Below, piece by piece: positions 46,734 to 57,350 of a DNA stretch of 64,000 nt. Each line of letters opens with the position of its first letter. Within the stretch, counting starts at the first letter, position 1. The stretch comes from Styela clava (Eukaryota; Chordata; Ascidiacea; Stolidobranchia; Styelidae). The translations under genes were made by a program, and so were the position numbers. Location: contig NC_135262.1 in the NCBI RefSeq assembly GCF_964204865.1, positions 10,726,001 to 10,790,000 on the forward strand. The letters run 5' to 3'. The notes under the pieces were generated by a model. The model ran no database searches. It worked only from the letters and a program-made list of their open reading frames with translations, and was not told where the DNA came from.

Positions 46734-48581
46734 CAGCGCCGGATTAACCATTAAACAAAAAGCACGTGCTTAGGGCACCAAGCAAACAGGGGCACCACAG
46801 AAATTTTTAGAGCAGAATTTTATATAGTTCATCGGTGTTTATTAAAATATTACGAGTTCGCCAGACGACTAAAACTTCAAAATGTTCGCTTATTTTTCGT
46901 CTTCAAGTTTATTGGATTGGATCAAGTTTGATATTTATTGGACACGAAAAGGGCATATGAGTCGCTTTCTTAAATTGTCGATGCTTTTCTTCTTAGTATT
47001 CTCCTTGTTGCTGCTTTTTTGTTTTAAAAAAATTTCTTCTTCTTTCTAGAAATGAGACGAGGTCGGCTTTACAGAGATTCGACGAATCCGAGTAATAGGT
47101 CAAGGACTCGAATCGAATCCTCCGAGTCCGTGACGTCGCAATGTAAAAGTAGAAAACACGTTTTTGACTATACTACAGCATCGCGTGCTCACAAGCATAC
47201 GTCGTAGCTCATATTTTTTCTCAAATGGTTCCGTAAATAGCTTTGAATAAATTTGATTATAGTGCTTTCCCATAATTCCAGATATTCCTAGCCTCAAATT
47301 TGCTATGTCGCGTGCGCAAATGGTAGAGAGATGCCACTCGTCGTCAATACAATGCTTGCAATTTAGTAGTTCATGTAAACGTTCTAAAACGCTCCATGCT
47401 TTCCATTGCTCCCTGTTTAGAGGATTGAACGTAATAAACTTGATTTAAAAGAGGTATTGATGAGATTTCCACTTGGGTTGATCCTGCGCATGTTTCATAT
47501 TTATTTACTCGAATCGAAAACCCAAAAATATTGCGCTAACACATATTTTATTGTGTACCACATGTATACCAAAAAGGATAGATAGTTTAAACGCGTTTGG
47601 CGCATCATTGTTATAATCTATCAATAGTTTTTAACTTGCGTTATATTATTTGGATATATATCTGTCGTCGTTTTTATTAGGAGTGTTTATAATACACACG
47701 AGTGATATTGTTACATAACCTTGAATTTCAACTGGTTAAGTATTTAATTTACTGCGTAAATTAGTAAAAACAGAATTGATAGACTCGGTAAAAGCTACGT
47801 GGACTCGAAATCGAATCTGAGTCCAAAAAATGCCTGGCCCATCCCCACTATTTCAACGATCTAGTGGTCAGCGAAGTCGGGAGGTTTTTGATAAGGTAGA
47901 ACAGGGTGGTCTAAACCCTGTCATGCGGATACATTTCGTGAGCACATAGAACAATCTTAGCGTATATCTGTATCTAATAGCAGATTTTGAGTTTTTTAGC
48001 TATTCCAAATGTGGTTGAGATCCCGAGATTCGAAGCCTTTTTTCTAACGTTTTGTGCACTTATTTTAGTAAAAACACTCCTCTGTTTTCAAGCGTGGGCC
48101 ATGTGACAGTAGTGACGAAACGCAAAGCCGACATAACGCCGCGCAATCCGTTTTTTTTTTAGCTAGGTCCCAAAATACCAACTTAGACGGACTTGCGGCC
48201 CGCGAGACCTCCTCAAAAGTTTTTGCGGTCCTTCAACCTAGCAACCTTGGATCCGAGGTAGACTACTAGGTACCGGTGAAATTTCAAACTACAGTTATGA
48301 CTTGTATCCTTTGATATTTCGATTCACGTTGAGACTGGACGAATGAATCTTCGTCACACTCCCTCAGGATTAGAGCTCAACTGATATTTCGCGTTTGCCG
48401 ATATATATCGATTATATATAACAGTTGAAAAACCTAAAAATTTTTGTAAAAATTGTTCAATTTACTGTTGGTTGTGATTAATTTTAATGGATAATACACT
48501 TATGTGGTTTATTGTTTTTATAATTTAAATTACACAAAGGGGCACCAAAGTCTTCAGTGCTTAGGGCATAATCTGCCCCTC
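46734..48581. mobile_element. 1.85-kb hAT-like element, decayed
   Basis: It starts CAGCGCCGGATTAACC, and its end reads GGCATAATCTGCCCCTC, a weak inverted match. The flanks GTGTAGAT (46726-46733) and GTATAGAT (48582-48589) agree at 7 of 8 bases. GTGCTTAGGGCA occurs near both ends as a direct, not inverted, repeat. I see no intact transposase frame. It carries a second hAT relic inside. Confidence 0.6.
47902..48255. mobile_element. hAT-like relic nested in the 46.73-48.58 kb element
   Basis: It begins CAGGGTGGTCTAAACCC, has a TTGCGGCCCGCGAGACC block, and ends near CTTGGATCCG. The flanking 8-mers AGGTAGAA and AGGTAGAC match at 7 of 8. Same group as 37911-38208. Confidence 0.65.
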
Positions 48582-49007
48582 GTATAGATGTTCATGGGTG
48601 GAATCTGTATGTGGTTTACAGGTGCAATTGTATTAACAAAGACATGCTAGAGGAAAAACAACGGTTAGCAGAAAAATAGTGTCACGTCCGTCATCAAACC
48701 TTCGAAAAACGTGTCAAAGTTTATTGTCAAGTCAAAGTGCACAAGCGTTGGAATAATTATTATATCACACTGAAAAAAGCTCAACAATTTTTATTATTTT
48801 TTCCTCATTATTTCACCACATTCGACCTTATTTGCAAATTTTCTCAAAGATATGTAATAATCTTGTTTAGACTAACAAAGAGGCCACTGCCGTTGGAAAT
48901 TTCATTTGCAATAAATGGACTCACTTCAGAGTCTTCAGGCATTCGGCGAGAAATTCTGTAGCCCTGGTGCATCTAATGTATAAGCCGCCTAAAAATAATA
49001 ATAAAGT

Positions 49008-49110
49008 TATGAATCAGGCCTATATGTAATAAAATAATATACATGAACATCATTATGTTATGAATCAGGCCTATATGTAATAAAACAATATACATCAACA
49101 TATGTTGTGA
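49008..49110. repeat. two-copy direct repeat of about 55 bp
   Basis: GTTATGAATCAGGCCTATATGTAATAAAA(T/C)AATATACAT occurs twice in a row, with one substitution in the shared core and drift after it. Confidence 0.85.
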
Positions 49111-50039
49111 AATTTTTAACCAAGAGGTTAAAAACTAGGAAAGAAGACAATGAAAAGGTGTTTGAAAGTTTAAACAAAATTTTCAATATGACCACGAAAA
49201 GAGGATCTTAATGAATATCTCTGTTAATAATTTTCTCGCAGAAGTTAGGCAAGATTGTAGACATCTTTTCGTGAACCTGTTCAATGCCAAATAGCAAACT
49301 TTATCGTGATTAACATTAACTGTGCTATCAGTAACAAACAAGCAATCTTATCACTCGACGGCCATCTATGTCAATATTTGAGTAACAACACATGCACCGG
49401 TTTGATTATTTAGGCCGACGAATCACCAACAAGTTATTGTGAAACATTCAGCATGTAGCTATCGGTTGCGTCAGAAGGTATTTTTCAAGAAGTGTATGTC
49501 AGGATCAGGAGTTCCCAGTCACATATTTCTATTGTGCTGCAAAAAGTATGAAGTGTATCAAATCATATGTATGAAAATTACGTTTGATAGTCAAATGATC
49601 AAATCGCACTGGCGTATAAAATTTATTGTCATGTGGTGAAGTGCTCAACTGAAATAGTCAACCGCTAAATTTATACAGTGCAACAGCAATTCAGGTTAAG
49701 GATATGTACTATATATATATATATATATATGTAAATTTGTACAGTATGTACAAGAGATCGAATGGGAGTCACCAGACTACGTTTATCGTAATTGCGCCGG
49801 TGATGGTTGATGTCAGCAGTGTAGTCATGTAGTGAGAAGATTTTGTTCAGTGAAGTTCTGTAAAAAATCACAATATTCTTTATGTTGCCTACTTCCAATA
49901 TCCAAAGACATTAATGAAGTGAGGACGTATAATATATGTATATTTTGAAATTTAACTATATATACCGGTATGTATTATTGGCAATTCGAATGAATGCGGC
50001 TGGTATCGTATAAGAATTTTTCAGTGCAAATCTATAATC

Positions 50040-50384
50040 GATTGTATTCTCAGACAATTGTCATATACCAAATATTGAACGAGAATATCGATCGGAGACC
50101 GAAAACTTATCGATCGAAACTGCGGTTTCGATTCATGACTCTATCTATAGTGACATCGCGTGTCCCATCACTAATTAATTATTAACTCGCTAATTATACG
50201 ACAGAATTCATCCAAAATCAATAGGCTTCTGGTTCGAAATATGATGAATGCACATGCAAAATTTGGAGCAGATTCAACCACGCTTTCGTGGTTATCGTGA
50301 GATATCGCGTGCATCTAACAGACAGACAGACAAATACCTATCAACATACTTACCGATCTAAAGATCGATAAGTAAAAACTTAAT
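50040..50384 (-). repeat. inverted copy of the GTCTGTCTG dispersed repeat
   Basis: The blocks ATGATGAATGCACATGCAAA, TTTGGAGCAGATTCAACC, CGTGAGATATCGCG and CAGACAGACAGACAAATACC are the reverse complement, in order, of the repeat at 28.0-28.4 kb. A CGATCTAAAGATCG palindrome lies at one end, next to the TAGGG element. Confidence 0.75.
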
Positions 50385-50392
50385 CTGATTAC

Positions 50393-50891
50393 TAGGGACG
50401 GTAAAACAATTTAATCGTTAACCGGGTAAAATCAACCGGTTAACCACAGCGTGGCGTTCGACGTAAAAAGTTATAATTCCAGCTTGAAAAGCTCTATTGG
50501 TTTTAAAGCAATTTCGCGTGATCCTATTCCGGTAGCGCTCAAAATTATTCACAGGTTGAGATAGTTCCATGTCCGCTGCACGGCAAGATATGTAGCCTAC
50601 AGCGTAGCCTACTTCGGAAATACTGAATTTTTATTTTCAAAATCGCAACCCAATCATCTTCATTAATACAAATTATGGCGCATTTAAAAGGAAATTGGAC
50701 TTCATTACCGTACTTTTTACCGTACTCATTACCGTAATATTTTTTAAATTTTTTGTGCCTACCAATACAGTTAGTGATATGCTTTTGAATTAAACGCAAC
50801 GGGAGGTAAATTTGGGGAAAACTTCGGTCAAAATGAATTGTAACCGTTAGCCATCTAAAATGGATTAACCGGTTTACCATTCCCAGCCCTA
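50393..50891. mobile_element. hAT-like element with TAGGG ends
   Basis: Left end TAGGGACGGTAAAACAATTT and right end ACCATTCCCAGCCCTA are inverted termini with inner ACCGGTTAACC motifs. The flanks CTGATTAC and CTGATCCC match at 6 of 8; the copies in units 2 and 3 read CTGATCAC, 7 of 8 to the left flank. Only the right part, from about 50598, was carried into the tandem units, so a duplication breakpoint lies inside this element. Confidence 0.75.
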
Positions 50892-51350
50892 CTGATCCCT
50901 TGTTTTAGAATTTTCGATTGCGAAATTGCATCTCAAACAAACTACTTATTTAATATCCTTTATTAACCAATATAAATTCACAAACACTAATGCGGTTATG
51001 CGCGATCCGCAAGCTGAACGCGAGTGGAAGATTATAAAGTATTGTAGTGCCCATTGTCAAAATACAAGAAATGAAATCTATGAGATTTGATGAGTAGCGG
51101 AAGGTATTTTGTAATATAGAGCTAAATGAGGTTATTCCCGTTGCAAAATAGGCGGATATGCATAGCCGCAAAATGTGCCACACTGAAAGCCAGTGAGTGA
51201 TGTGTGTGTATGGCGACTTGCGTTATATGCATAAAACGTTTCATTTAAATATTGTGCTTTTTTTCCAAATTACTTGCTTGCTTCATTGCTGGATTTATTA
51301 TTGATTTGTAGATCGACATCTTTGTTATTTACACTATTTTGCTAAAAAAA

Positions 51351-52136
51351 ATGGATTCGGCAAAGTCGCTGGGACGTTTAGCGGGAAAATCTGCTCTTGT
51401 TACAGGAGGAGGTCGTGGAATTGGTCGCGCTATCTGTCAAGTTTTTGCCAAAGAAGGTGCCAGTGTTGCAGTACTGGATGTAAATTCGAAGACGATTGAA
51501 GAAACTTTGAAGCTTCTGGATTCATCTCATGGCAACAAACATTGTGCAATTGTGTCCGATGTTACTTCTGCTGAAGAGGCAAAGAAATCGTTTGAAACCG
51601 CAAAGAGAGAACTTGGCATTGAAGCCACTATTCTAGTTAACAATGCTGGAATAGAAAAGGGAGCATTTCTGGATGATTTGACAGAACAAGATTATGACGA
51701 CGTGATGGGAGTTAACGCTAAAGGTACATTTCTAATGTCGAAGGAATTTCTGCTGTCAGTAAAAGATGGAAGCGATAGCGATGGAAGCCCCCGTGGAGTA
51801 ATAGTAAATATGTCTAGCATGGCAGGAAAACGTGGATTCCCCGAGAAGTCGAATTATTCTGCGTCAAAATTTGCAATTGTTGGCCTGACTAAAACTACAG
51901 CGATGGAATATGGAAAGCATAAGGTCCGCTGCAACGCTGTTTTGCCGAGTTTCATTAACACCCCGATGATACTGAGTCTTGACGAGCAAACTAGCAATAT
52001 TCTTAAGCAACAAAATCCTATGGGACGATTTGGTGAACCGGAAGAAGTTGCTAACGTGTGTTTGTTCCTCGCTTCAGATGAAAGTTCATACGTTAATGGT
52101 GCCTGCTTAGAAATATGCGGTGGGTTTGGCGTGTAA
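51351..52136 (+). CDS. short-chain dehydrogenase/reductase, HSD17B8/FabG-like, copy 1
   Basis: An intronless 261-aa classical SDR. Visible motifs: cofactor loop TGGGRGIG at residues 18-25; Asp43 after the second strand (VLDVN), which favours NAD(H) over NADP(H); NNAG at 97-100; structural Asn122; catalytic Ser156, Tyr169 and Lys173 (YSASK); and the substrate-loop LPSFINTPM and closing VNGACLEICGGFG block. The tail RCNAVLP...PMGRFGEPEEVANV most resembles HSD17B8 (the mitochondrial 3-hydroxyacyl/17-beta-hydroxysteroid dehydrogenase) and bacterial FabG; the substrate is not readable. I chose ATG 51351 (AAAAATGG context); the frame is open four codons upstream only to a TTG, and the third copy breaks that extension. 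AATAAA signals lie at 52475-52480 and 52860-52865. Lack of introns suggests a retrogene or old intron loss. Confidence 0.93.
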   Translation: MDSAKSLGRLAGKSALVTGGGRGIGRAICQVFAKEGASVAVLDVNSKTIEETLKLLDSSHGNKHCAIVSDVTSAEEAKKSFETAKRELGIEATILVNNAGIEKGAFLDDLTEQDYDDVMGVNAKGTFLMSKEFLLSVKDGSDSDGSPRGVIVNMSSMAGKRGFPEKSNYSASKFAIVGLTKTTAMEYGKHKVRCNAVLPSFINTPMILSLDEQTSNILKQQNPMGRFGEPEEVANVCLFLASDESSYVNGACLEICGGFGV

Positions 52137-52689
52137 TGGACCTTGTTGTTCAGGGCAACATGGCCCCGAAATGCATTGGAAATTTGGTTCAATTTTAATC
52201 TTTATTTTTCGTAATTCATTATATATACAGATTATTTGATAAAATATTATGTAGTAATATTGCCAGAGTAGGCAGAATTCCTGCTTGCTCGATCGGTGCA
52301 AATTAGGTTGGAATTGTTATTCTCCGAAGGGCAAATATTTACATGTTGATACCATGTATCAATATCATATTCAGGATTTTCCGTCTCATTGCCGTTCATA
52401 GAGTCAAAAACTTAGTATTTTATTATTCGATGTTGTGTTATAAGTTATAACCTTAACATGTACATACCTTACATAATAAATAGCAATACCAAAAGGTAAT
52501 AATCTTGATAATTAAGATATTGGTTCATTTTGTACATGCAATTAAAGATTCATGATATATGCTAACAACAATTTTATGAGACAATACAAATTTTGAGATG
52601 AAAACTTTATCGTTTTTATTAGTTGATAAAAAATTGGTTCAAAATTTTCTGTTGTCGTTTTGCTGGAAGCACCTACATCAGAATATTCT

Positions 52690-52819
52690 AGTAAAAAACC
52701 TAATGCGACACACAGTTTTACCGGGTTTGATAACCACTCAACTTTCGAAAAATCAAAATTGGGCTGAACGTTTCCTCAAGCAAAATACTATGGGAGGATT
52801 TAGCGCCTTAGGTTTCTAA
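52690..52819 (+). pseudogene. decayed SDR 3' fragment, unit 1
   Basis: The frame ending at 52819 reads MRHTVLPGLITTQ and later FLKQNTMGGF, which lines up in order with RCNAVLPSFINTP and ILKQQNPMGRF near the C terminus of the intact SDR upstream. Nothing resembling the cofactor-binding half is present. An AATAAA follows at 52860. It is best read as the tail of an older SDR copy, kept within the unit when it was amplified. Confidence 0.55.
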
Positions 52820-52988
52820 TGCATGATTGTTTTGGGCCCCAGCAAAGAGTTCATGCGTCAATAAAGCCTGTTTGAATTCGTCAATTTGGTCATGATATCT
52901 AGTCCAACTTTAAGAAATATGTTTGCATACTGGCAGTAGAGCGAAAACCCATATTTGGTTGACCCATTAGATCGCGTAGACTGTAGAG

Positions 52989-53664
52989 CAGGGTCGTCCA
53001 ACCCGTGGCCCGATGAGGAGTTTCGAGTTTTCGGAATTAAATAAAAAAAAATTTGAGTAAAACTTCTATTTTTCGAGTGATGTAGTTAATATGAAGAACA
53101 ATTTGTAAACAAATTCATTTTCCTGATATGCGCTCTGCCGTAAATATATATTATACTACTAGGCTCTGCTAGCCCTTTCAAACGAGCCATGAGTGCCATC
53201 ACCAACTGGAAGATATCGATACATAAATAGTAGCTCACACACTTGGGCAGAATGGCAGTTTTAAAGACCACATTATTTGGCAGCACGTACTCGTACAAGC
53301 AAGTTGTTTTCACAGATGAACCATGTCAAATCCCCTGTGAGATCACTAATTTCTGACAGTCATATGGAAAATTCGCTTCGCATTGGTACATCGACCATTT
53401 CAGCAAATATTGACAAACTTAGCGAAAAACAGTGCCAAACTTCACACTAAAATATCTATGTGTAGAAAAAACTTTGTTGACTTTACTGTATCTTCGTTTT
53501 TTTTATTGTTCTTATTATTGAGAAAGTTTGGTGCAAGGGTTTTGTTTGTTTTTTCATTAACTTTTAGTGTAGCAAAACTAGAACATAATTATAATGTTAA
53601 GTGGCCCGCGCAATTAATAGTAAACTAAATGTGGCCCGTCGGCCAAAAAGGTTGGTCGACCCTG
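52989..53664 (+). mobile_element. hAT element relic with transposase tail, unit 1
   Basis: Ends CAGGGTCGTCCAACCCGTGG and GGTTGGTCGACCCTG are inverted, with GTGGCCCG motifs inside, and CTGTAGAG flanks both sides exactly (52981-52988; 53665-53672). On the plus strand about 53225-53450 reads as a broken hAT transposase C terminus: LFGSTYS, LFSQMNHVKS, SLRIGTSTI and the terminal KQCQTSH followed by TAA, with at least one frame break between the first two blocks. The rest of the transposase is gone, so the element is immobile. Confidence 0.85.
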
Positions 53665-55035
53665 CTGTAGAGTAATAAACAATTGGATTGCCAATTAAAT
53701 TTTGGAATCCGCATTGAATCACATAGTCTACTTGGGGTTACAACAATAATAATCACACAAAATTATGTCCATTTCGTGTCCAATAACATTATTGTTCGTG
53801 GTTTTAAGAGAATTTGCATATTGTTTTTTCAATTAAATTCAGCGGTTCACCATATTTAAAAACCAACGGTATTGCAATTCCTATTATTCGAGACACCGTG
53901 TTTAATCAGAATATTCGTTTAAAACGGTGATCATCTGTCACAATATGCAATGGAACCATCACACTAAAAAATATTGCTGTCAGAGGTTCCGCGGTTTAAT
54001 TTGAATTTGCATATTTTTTTCTACAAAATTCAGCGGTACATGGGTATATACCAGAAATAGTTATGTACGCGGCATTCATAAGCTTGAGGAACACTGTGGT
54101 AAAGGATTTATCGACTATACAATATCATGCAGCTACTTGCGGTTTAATGGTTCATGTAAAAATTCTAGAGTCAGTCATTTTCTTCGAGTTATCTTTGTTC
54201 TGAATAAACAATATCACATATTTATTGCGCCAACACATATTTTGTTAGTTCATCTGCTAAGAGCGCATGTGGTTCGCAATTCGCAAGCGCAATTTACAGC
54301 GTAGCCTACTTCGGAAATACTGAATTTTTATTTTCAAAATCGCAACCCAATCATCTTCATTAATACAAATTACGGCGCATTTAAAAGGAAATTGGACTTC
54401 ATTACCGTACTCATTACCGTAATATTTTTTAAATTTTTTGTGCCTACCAATACAGCTAGTGATATGCTTTTGAATTAAACGCAACGGGAGGTAAATTTGG
54501 GGAAAACTTCGGTCAAAATGAATTGTAACCGTTAGCCATCTAAAATGGATTAACCGGTTTACCATTCCCAGCCCTACTGATCACTTGTTTTAGAATTTTC
54601 GATTGCGAAATTGCATCTCAAACAAACTACTTATTTAATATCCTTTATTAACCAATATAAACTCACAAACACTAATGCGGTTATGCGCGATCCGCAAGCT
54701 GAACGCGAGTGGAAGATTATGAAGTATTGTAGTGCCCATTGTCAAAATACAAGAAATGAAATCTATGAGATTTGATGAGTAGCGGAAGGTATTTTGTAAT
54801 ATAGAGCTAAATGAGGTTATTCCCGTTGCAAAATAAGCGGATATGCATAGCCGCAAAATGTGCCACACTGAAAGCCAGTGAGTGATGTGTGTGTATGGCG
54901 ACTTGCGTTATATGCATAAAACGTTTCATTTAAATATTGTGCTTTTTTTCCAAATTACTTGCTTGCTTCATTGCTGGATTTATTATTGATTTGTAGATCG
55001 ACATCTTTGTTATTTACACTATTTTGCTAAAAAAA

Positions 55036-55821
55036 ATGGATTCGGCAAAGTCGCTGGGACGTTTAGCGGGAAAATCTGCTCTTGTTACAGGAGGAGGTCG
55101 TGGAATTGGTCGCGCTATCTGTCAAGTTTTTGCCAAAGAAGGTGCCAGTGTTGCAGTACTGGATGTAAATTCGGAGACGATTGAAGAAACTTTGAAGCTT
55201 CTGGATTCATCTCATGGCAACAAACATTGTGCAATTGTGTCCGATGTTACTTCTGCTGAAGAGGCAAAGAAATCGTTTGAAACCGCAAAGAGAGAACTTG
55301 GCATTGAAGCCACTATTCTAGTTAACAATGCTGGAATAGAAAAGGGAGCATTTCTGGATGATTTGACAGAACAAGATTATGACGACGTGATGGGGGTTAA
55401 CGCTAAAGGTACATTTCTAATGTCGAAGGAATTTCTGCTGTCAGTAAAAGATGGAAGCGATGGCGATGGAAGCCCCCGTGGAGTAATAGTAAATATGTCT
55501 AGCATGGCAGGAAAACGTGGATTCCCCGAGAAGTCGAATTACTCTGCGTCAAAATTTGCAATTGTTGGCCTGACTAAAACTACAGCGATGGAATATGGAA
55601 AGCATAAGGTCCGCTGCAACGCTGTTTTGCCGAGTTTCATTAACACCCCGATGATACTGAGTCTTGACGAGCAAACTAGCAATATTCTTAAGCAACAAAA
55701 TCCTATGGGACGATTTGGTGAACCGGAAGAAGTTGCTAACGTGTGTTTGTTCCTCGCTTCAGATGAAAGTTCATACGTTAATGGTGCCTGCTTAGAAATA
55801 TGCGGTGGGTTTGGCGTGTAA
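55036..55821 (+). CDS. short-chain dehydrogenase/reductase, HSD17B8/FabG-like, copy 2
   Basis: 261 aa, intronless, same start context, motifs and catalytic Ser156-Tyr169-Lys173 as copy 1. Compared with copy 1, residue 47 is Glu (VNSETIEE) where copies 1 and 3 have Lys, and residue 143 is Gly where copy 1 has Ser. Lys47Glu lies just past Asp43 at the cofactor-binding edge and reverses a charge. Other nucleotide differences are mostly silent. Promoter and 3' flank are carried in the duplicated unit, so all three copies should be regulated alike. Confidence 0.93.
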   Translation: MDSAKSLGRLAGKSALVTGGGRGIGRAICQVFAKEGASVAVLDVNSETIEETLKLLDSSHGNKHCAIVSDVTSAEEAKKSFETAKRELGIEATILVNNAGIEKGAFLDDLTEQDYDDVMGVNAKGTFLMSKEFLLSVKDGSDGDGSPRGVIVNMSSMAGKRGFPEKSNYSASKFAIVGLTKTTAMEYGKHKVRCNAVLPSFINTPMILSLDEQTSNILKQQNPMGRFGEPEEVANVCLFLASDESSYVNGACLEICGGFGV

Positions 55822-56375
55822 TGGACCTTGTTGTTCAGGGCAACATGGCCCCCGAAATGCATTGGAAATTTGGTTCAATTTTAATCTTTATTTTTCGTAA
55901 TTCATTATATATACAGATTATTTGATAAAATATTATGTAGTAATATTGCCAGAGTAGGCAGAATTCTTGCTTGCTCGATCGGTGCAAATTAGGTTCGAAT
56001 TGTTATTCTCCGAAGGGCAAATATTTACATGTTGATACCATGTATCAATATCATATTCAGGATTTTCCGTCTCATTGCCGTTCATAGAGTCAAAAACTTA
56101 GTATTTTATTATTCGATGTTGTGTTATAAGTTATAACCTTAACATGTACATACCTTACATAATAAATAGCAATACCAAAAGGTAATAATCTTGATAATTA
56201 AGATATTGGTTCATTTTGTACATGCAATTAGAGATTCATGATATATGCTAACAACAATTTTATGAGACAATAAAAATTTTGAGCTGAAAACTTTATCGTT
56301 TTTATTAGTTGATAAAAAATTGGTTCAAAATTTGCTGTTGTCGTTTTGCTGGAAGCACTTACATCAGAATATTCT

Positions 56376-56505
56376 AGTAAAAAACCTAATGCGACACACA
56401 GTTTTACCGGGTTTGATAACCACTCAACTTTCGAAAAATCAAAATTGGGCTGAACGTTTCCTCAAGCAAAATACTATGGGAGGATTTAGCGCCTTAGGTT
56501 TCTAA
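56376..56505 (+). pseudogene. decayed SDR 3' fragment, unit 2
   Basis: Same relic as in unit 1 (VLPGLITTQ ... KQNTMGGF), essentially unchanged, 555 bases past the stop of SDR copy 2. Confidence 0.55.
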
Positions 56506-56674
56506 TGCATGATTGTTTTGGGCCCCAGCAAAGAGTTCATGCGTCAATAAAGCCTGTTTGAATTCGTCAATTTGGTCATGATATCTAGTCCAACTTTAAG
56601 AAATATGTTTGCATACTGGCAGTAGAGCGAAAACCCATATTTGGTTGACCCATTAGATCGCGTAGACTGTAGAG

Positions 56675-57350
56675 CAGGGTCGTCCAACCCGTGGCCCGAT
56701 GAGGAGTTTTGAGTTTTCGGAATTAAATAAAAAAAAATTTGAGTAAAACTTCTATTTTTCGAGTGATGTAGTTAATATGAAGAACAATTTGTAAACAAAT
56801 TCATTTTCCTGATATGCGCTCTGCCGTAAATATATATTATACTACTAGGCTCTGCTAGCCCTTTCAAACGAGCCATGAGTGCCATCACCAACTGGAAGAT
56901 ATCGATACATAAATAGTAGCTCACACACTTGGGCAGAATGGCAGTTTTAAAGACCACATTATTTGGCAGCACGTACTCGTACAAGCAAGTTGTTTTCACA
57001 GATGAACCATGTCAAATCCCCTGTGAGATCACTAATTTCTGACAGTCATATGGAAAATTCGCTTCGCATTGGTACATCGACCATTTCAGCAAATATTGAC
57101 AAACTTAGCGAAAAACAGTGCCAAACTTCACACTAAAATATCTATGTGTAGAAAAAACTTTGTTGACTTTACTGTATCTTCGTTTTTTTTATTGTTCTTA
57201 TTATTGAGAAAGTTTGGTGCGAGGGTTTTATTTGTTTTTTCATTAACTTTTAGTGTAGCAAAACTAGAACATAATTATAATGTTAAGTGGCCCGCGCAAT
57301 CAATAGTAAACTAAATGTGGCCCGTCGGCCAAAAAGGTTGGTCGACCCTG
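56675..57350 (+). mobile_element. hAT element relic with transposase tail, unit 2
   Basis: Same 676-bp relic as in unit 1, same ends and the same CTGTAGAG flanks, with a few substitutions. It was duplicated with the unit rather than inserted independently, as the identical flanks and frame break show. Confidence 0.88.

Larger units (their letters stand above)
45996..50392. other. gene-free block between the CRAL-TRIO array and the SDR array
   Basis: About 4.4 kb with no supported gene. It holds nested DNA-transposon copies (46734-48581 with 47902-48255 inside), a GTGGGTGCAAATG array, a two-copy direct repeat at 49.0-49.1 kb, an AT run at about 49711-49731 and an inverted copy of the GTCTGTCTG repeat. 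The promoter of gene D should lie just above 45995. Confidence 0.55.
50598..54294 (+). repeat. SDR tandem unit 1 (3,697 bp)
   Basis: From TACAGCGTAGCCTACTTCGG to ...TCGCAAGCGCAATT. It matches unit 2 almost base for base. The main length difference is a 12-bp CTTTTTACCGTA segment at about 50.71 kb that units 2 and 3 lack. Contents in order: right part of the TAGGG element, SDR gene, SDR relic, hAT relic, about 0.6 kb of other sequence. Confidence 0.92.

Noticed and set aside
50950..51183. 77-codon minus-strand frame upstream of each SDR gene
   Set aside because: Present three times because of the unit duplication, with no family features; it overlaps the likely promoter region.
51854..52192. 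112-codon minus-strand frame over the SDR gene, repeated in each copy
   Set aside because: Antisense shadow of the SDR coding sequence; conserved only because the whole unit is duplicated.
53086..53313. 75-codon minus-strand frame in the hAT relic
   Set aside because: Opposite strand to the recognisable hAT transposase tail, so taken as a shadow.
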